Assembly (NCBI GenBank): GCA_024643945.1
Contig: JAHELX010000290.1
Location: forward strand, 1 to 7,561
Reading direction: 5' to 3'
Origin: Anaerolineales bacterium
Lineage (GTDB): Bacteria > Chloroflexota > Anaerolineae > 4572-78 > NAK82
Length of the DNA stretch: 7,561 nucleotides
Below, piece after piece: positions 5,651-7,561 of the stretch. Both the position numbers and the translations under genes were made by a program. Each line of letters begins with the position of its first letter. The first letter of the stretch is position 1. The notes beneath the pieces are model-generated. The model was not told the origin of the DNA. It saw only the letters and a list, made by a program, of their open reading frames with translations, and made no database searches.

Positions 5651-5755
5651 GGGCTACAGATGACTCGCGAGCAGGTTGAGCCGCCAAACCGGTGATAGCT
5701 CAACCGGGGGTACCCTCATCTCAATGGCCCTCCTAACCCGACGGAAAGGAGGTCC
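5651..5755 (+). promoter_or_regulatory. Structured 5' leader with alternative Shine-Dalgarno pairing (riboswitch-like)
   Basis: The leader of the small peptide gene can form three nested helices: 5651-5656 with 5725-5730 (gggcta/tggccc, one wobble), 5658-5663 with 5716-5721 (agatga/tcatct), and 5674-5681 with 5698-5705 (ggttgagc/gctcaacc). The junction strands hold the self-complementary ctcgcgag and gggtaccc. Directly after, CCTCCT at 5729-5734 is the exact complement of the ribosome site AGGAGG at 5747-5752. Bases 5729-5730 and nearby 5726-5727 are needed by both the basal helix and the anti-Shine-Dalgarno helix, so the two cannot form together. If the basal helix is favoured, the ribosome site is freed. 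I cannot match it to a known riboswitch class from memory, including c-di-GMP-I, whose conserved core is absent. The ligand or trigger is unknown. Confidence 0.45.
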
Positions 5756-5760
5756 TCGAG

Positions 5761-5916
5761 ATGTTGAAGAAACGCATCATCGCCCTGGTAACAGCCATCG
5801 TGCTTAGTGTTGCAGTAGCTGGCGCGTCCACAGTCGTGGCTGATTCGCTTGGGCTTTCCACCACACCGCCCGCCTTTGCCTGTCCTGCCAGTGGCAGCGC
5901 TGGCGGCGGGTGCTAA
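5761..5916 (+). CDS. Small secreted-type peptide (51 aa) with C-terminal Cys-to-Cys segment
   Basis: The ATG at 5761 has a perfect AAAGGAGGT eight bases upstream, the strongest ribosome site in the window. The product starts MLKKR, then a hydrophobic run (residues 6-27), a typical signal peptide with possible cleavage after Ala22 or Ala27. The remaining 24 or so residues contain no Lys, Arg, His or Glu and end in CPASGSAGGGC, where Cys41 and the last residue Cys51 bracket a small Gly/Ala/Ser-rich segment that could close into a ring by a disulfide. The gene has its own leader and a terminator right after its TAA, so it appears to be a self-contained unit, convergent with the TPR gene. I do not recognise the family. 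It could be a signalling peptide, a bacteriocin-like or modified-peptide precursor, or a small envelope peptide; no modifying enzyme or exporter is in view. Confidence 0.7.
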   Translation: MLKKRIIALVTAIVLSVAVAGASTVVADSLGLSTTPPAFACPASGSAGGGC

Positions 5917-5928
5917 TTTCTGATCCAT

Positions 5929-7161
5929 TCAGTGCGCCGCAGCCTGTCCGGGCCTTCGACCCGGCAAGCTGCGGCGGAATTTTGTAAGCAGCGTTTCAAA
6001 CTGACGGGAATGCCGGTCCCGGTTGTTTTCTCTGACAAGCTGTTCCAATTCAGGCAACTGCTTAGATACCGCCTGGTGGTTCCCCACGACCAGGTTATAC
6101 TCCAGCATCCCCATCAAGGCCTTGATTTCGCCGTATTTGTGATGAGACTGGCGACACGCGTCCAGGGCGGCTTCCAGGTGTAATCGGCCCTCCTGCCACC
6201 GACCCTGATCAAGACAGGCTTCTCCCAGGTTAATCCATGCCAAGGGCAGATAGAATGAGTTGGAGAAGCGTCGGAAGATGGCTTCCGCTTGCCGCGCATA
6301 CGATTCAGTTTGCGCCGGTTCACCCTTTAGCCGGTGAGCATGCCCCATGTTCAGATAGATGGTGCCGGTTAGCGCCTCCTCCCCGGTGAGCCTGGCTTGC
6401 TGCAGAGCTTTTTCCAGATAACGCAAGGCTTTCGCGGGACATTCCATCTCATTGTAGAGCAAACCCAAGTTGATGAACCCCAGCATTAAGCCGTGGTCGT
6501 CGCCCATAGAACCCCACAAAGCGCAGGCACGCTCAAGGTGCAACCGGGCGTTATCCCATAGGCGTTGGCGGCTGTACAGGATGCCCAGGTGATTCTCGGT
6601 ATGCGCGCGCCCGTGGTCGCTACCGATTTGCTCAAATATGGTCAGGGCGTGGCGACACAACACTTCTGCCCGGTGCCAATGGTCGTGTTCAATGTAGAAA
6701 TAACCCAGATTAGTACAGGCCCGGGCCTCATTAAAGCGATCTCCGATGCGACGGCTCAGGCGGATGGTGTGCCGATAGCGGGCAATCGTGTCTTTGAAAC
6801 GGCTCTGCCGCTGTAACAGCCGGGCCAACAGGGCAGATAGATGGGCTTCAGCCGCTGTGTCCTCAGCCCAACGGGCAGCCTCAATCGCCCGGCTTAGAAC
6901 CCAGTTCCAGGTTTCCCAGTAGCCGCGCCTCTCCATATAAGGGGAGAAGGTAATGATCAGCTTACAGACAGCGGACCAGGCTTCGTCAAGATCCAGCGCA
7001 AAGGAGATGGCCCGGATGATCCCGGATTGCTCGCGATCCAAAGCGGCAACATCTGTGGTATTGACGGCAAGGTAATCCCGCCAATACTGAAGATTGATCA
7101 GGACACGCCGCTGAAAAAAGTTAGCACAGCTTTGAGTATCCGCTAAGGCGATAACTGCCAT
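5929..7161 (-). CDS. TPR-repeat protein, probably the C-terminal sensor part of a STAND regulator
   Basis: The 410 residues are nearly all helical. From about residue 104 to 360 there are at least six tetratricopeptide repeats at a strict 40-residue spacing, marked by NLGYFY (151), HLGILY (191), NLGLLY (231), NMGHAH (271), NLGEAC (311) and a weaker MLEYN (352). The N-terminal 100 residues (RRVLINLQYWRDYLA, IIRAISFALDLDEAWSAV) resemble the arm that joins NB-ARC ATPases to TPRs in STAND regulators. TPR arrays in such proteins bind proteins or ligands and release the ATPase switch. The ATG at 7161 lies inside the upstream ORF (19-base overlap, -1 frame), and a stop lies just upstream in this frame. 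So it is either a separate coupled gene or the second half of a frameshifted one. The last codons lie within the terminator of the convergent peptide gene. Confidence 0.85.
   Translation of the reverse strand: MAVIALADTQSCANFFQRRVLINLQYWRDYLAVNTTDVAALDREQSGIIRAISFALDLDEAWSAVCKLIITFSPYMERRGYWETWNWVLSRAIEAARWAEDTAAEAHLSALLARLLQRQSRFKDTIARYRHTIRLSRRIGDRFNEARACTNLGYFYIEHDHWHRAEVLCRHALTIFEQIGSDHGRAHTENHLGILYSRQRLWDNARLHLERACALWGSMGDDHGLMLGFINLGLLYNEMECPAKALRYLEKALQQARLTGEEALTGTIYLNMGHAHRLKGEPAQTESYARQAEAIFRRFSNSFYLPLAWINLGEACLDQGRWQEGRLHLEAALDACRQSHHKYGEIKALMGMLEYNLVVGNHQAVSKQLPELEQLVRENNRDRHSRQFETLLTKFRRSLPGRRPGQAAAH
5935..5984 (+). terminator. Intrinsic terminator of the small peptide gene
   Basis: A 9-bp GC-rich outer stem (cgccgcagc 5935-5943 with gctgcggcg 5968-5976) and a 5-bp inner stem (ccggg 5948-5952 with cccgg 5960-5964) are followed by GAATTTTG on the plus strand. 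It begins 19 bases after the TAA of the peptide gene. It overlaps the last codons of the convergent TPR gene, which spell its RPGQAAAH end, so the hairpin is also coding sequence on the other strand. Confidence 0.65.
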
Positions 7162-7561
7162 TTGACCACTTCATTCAGCAAAAAGGTTTCGGTTAGACGA
7201 TGGATACGATAACGGTGCTGCTGGAGGTCGCCTCTCCCTTCAACCAGGGATAAGGCCATCAATTGCTCCAGCGCCTGGTTGACGCCATCCGCCTCAAGTT
7301 CGCTCAAGGCAATCAATTGGGCAAGGGTACCATCCTGAGCCAACGGCATCACCAAGAGTAGCTGTCGACTGACAGAATCCAGGGCTTGCCAGGCTTGCCA
7401 GTAGATGTACATATACAACTCGTCGGTCCTTTTGCCGCATGCCTGCTTAAGGTTCTCAAGCACCAGGGGCAAGGGCAGGACATAGATTTGCCCGATCACC
7501 AGCTTGAGGGCCAGCGGGTTTCCACCGACGACCTGGTAGATGCTCTCCAGTTGGGCCGGCA
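7143..7561 (-). CDS. STAND (NB-ARC-like) ATPase, C-terminal fragment cut by window edge
   Basis: The frame is open to the window end, so the N-terminal part (P-loop and any DNA-binding domain) lies outside. The visible 138 residues begin PAQLESIYQVVGGNPLALKLVIGQ, which carries the GGxPLAL motif of NB-ARC/STAND NTPases, the segment that contacts nucleotide from the second helical subdomain. Next comes a winged-helix region (LDSVSRQLLLVMPLAQDGTLAQLIALSEL, then VNQALEQLMALSLVEGRG and YRIHRLTETFLLNEVVKW), the usual WHD of this class. The frame stops at KWQLSP. In proteins of this class the WHD is normally followed by an arm and TPRs in the same chain, and exactly such a sequence follows in the -1 frame. 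Members act as nucleotide-driven signalling switches, often transcription regulators. Confidence 0.8.
   Translation of the reverse strand, partial: PAQLESIYQVVGGNPLALKLVIGQIYVLPLPLVLENLKQACGKRTDELYMYIYWQAWQALDSVSRQLLLVMPLAQDGTLAQLIALSELEADGVNQALEQLMALSLVEGRGDLQQHRYRIHRLTETFLLNEVVKWQLSP

Noticed and set aside
5674..5715. c-di-GMP-I (GEMM) riboswitch
   Set aside because: CCAAACC resembles one conserved piece, but the GACGCAAAGC segment and tetraloop-receptor layout are missing.
5876..5884. Lipoprotein signal (lipobox) at Cys41 of the small peptide
   Set aside because: The residues before it are AFA rather than the L-[AS]-[GA] pattern, and the Cys is too far from the hydrophobic segment.
7155..7175. 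Programmed -1 frameshift slippery site between STAND and TPR frames
   Set aside because: No X-XXY-YYZ heptamer is visible in the overlap and no downstream structure stood out.

Overview
The window most likely comes from a Chloroflexota bacterium (Anaerolineae-like), probably a metagenomic contig. I infer this from protein style, not a marker gene. Two membrane proteins carry long Thr/Pro-rich linkers. A STAND-type ATPase is followed by 40-residue TPRs, and a second ATPase carries a C-terminal OmpR-type winged helix. The intergenic spaces are full of perfect inverted repeats and short hairpin repeats. There is no rRNA, tRNA, CRISPR array, transposase or phage gene.

Left part (1-1360): the C-terminal end of a xylulokinase-like FGGY sugar kinase (+). 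A gap follows with a 132-bp inverted-repeat element flanked by an 8-bp direct repeat, then a bidirectional terminator-like hairpin. On the minus strand lie a stand-alone CheY-like receiver and a short rubredoxin-type zinc ribbon that looks like a DUF35 protein lacking its OB-fold.

Middle part (1360-3940): an ECF-like sigma factor (TTG start, near-perfect Shine-Dalgarno) overlaps by 4 nt a single-pass membrane protein placed like an anti-sigma factor, whose outer tail is rich in Asp and His. A long GCAA-capped hairpin separates this operon from a convergent gene for a membrane-anchored protein with a Thr/Pro linker and a C-terminal extracytoplasmic domain. That gene has a recognisable sigma-70 promoter overlapped by two 15-bp direct repeats, a likely operator.

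Right part (3940-7561): a minus-strand ATPase/winged-helix regulator with a degenerate P-loop; a 31-bp tandem hairpin repeat; and a compact plus-strand unit consisting of a structured 5' leader, a 51-residue secreted-type peptide ending in an 11-residue Cys-to-Cys segment, and its own terminator. On the minus strand beyond it are a TPR protein and the truncated end of a STAND ATPase. These last two overlap in different frames and may be one protein split by a frameshift.

The most unusual item is the small peptide unit. Its leader can form three nested helices, and the 3' strand of the basal helix overlaps a CCTCCT that can pair with the gene's own AGGAGG. That is the layout of a translational riboswitch or similar switch. 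A signalling link between the peptide and the two neighbouring ATPase regulators is possible but is only inference.
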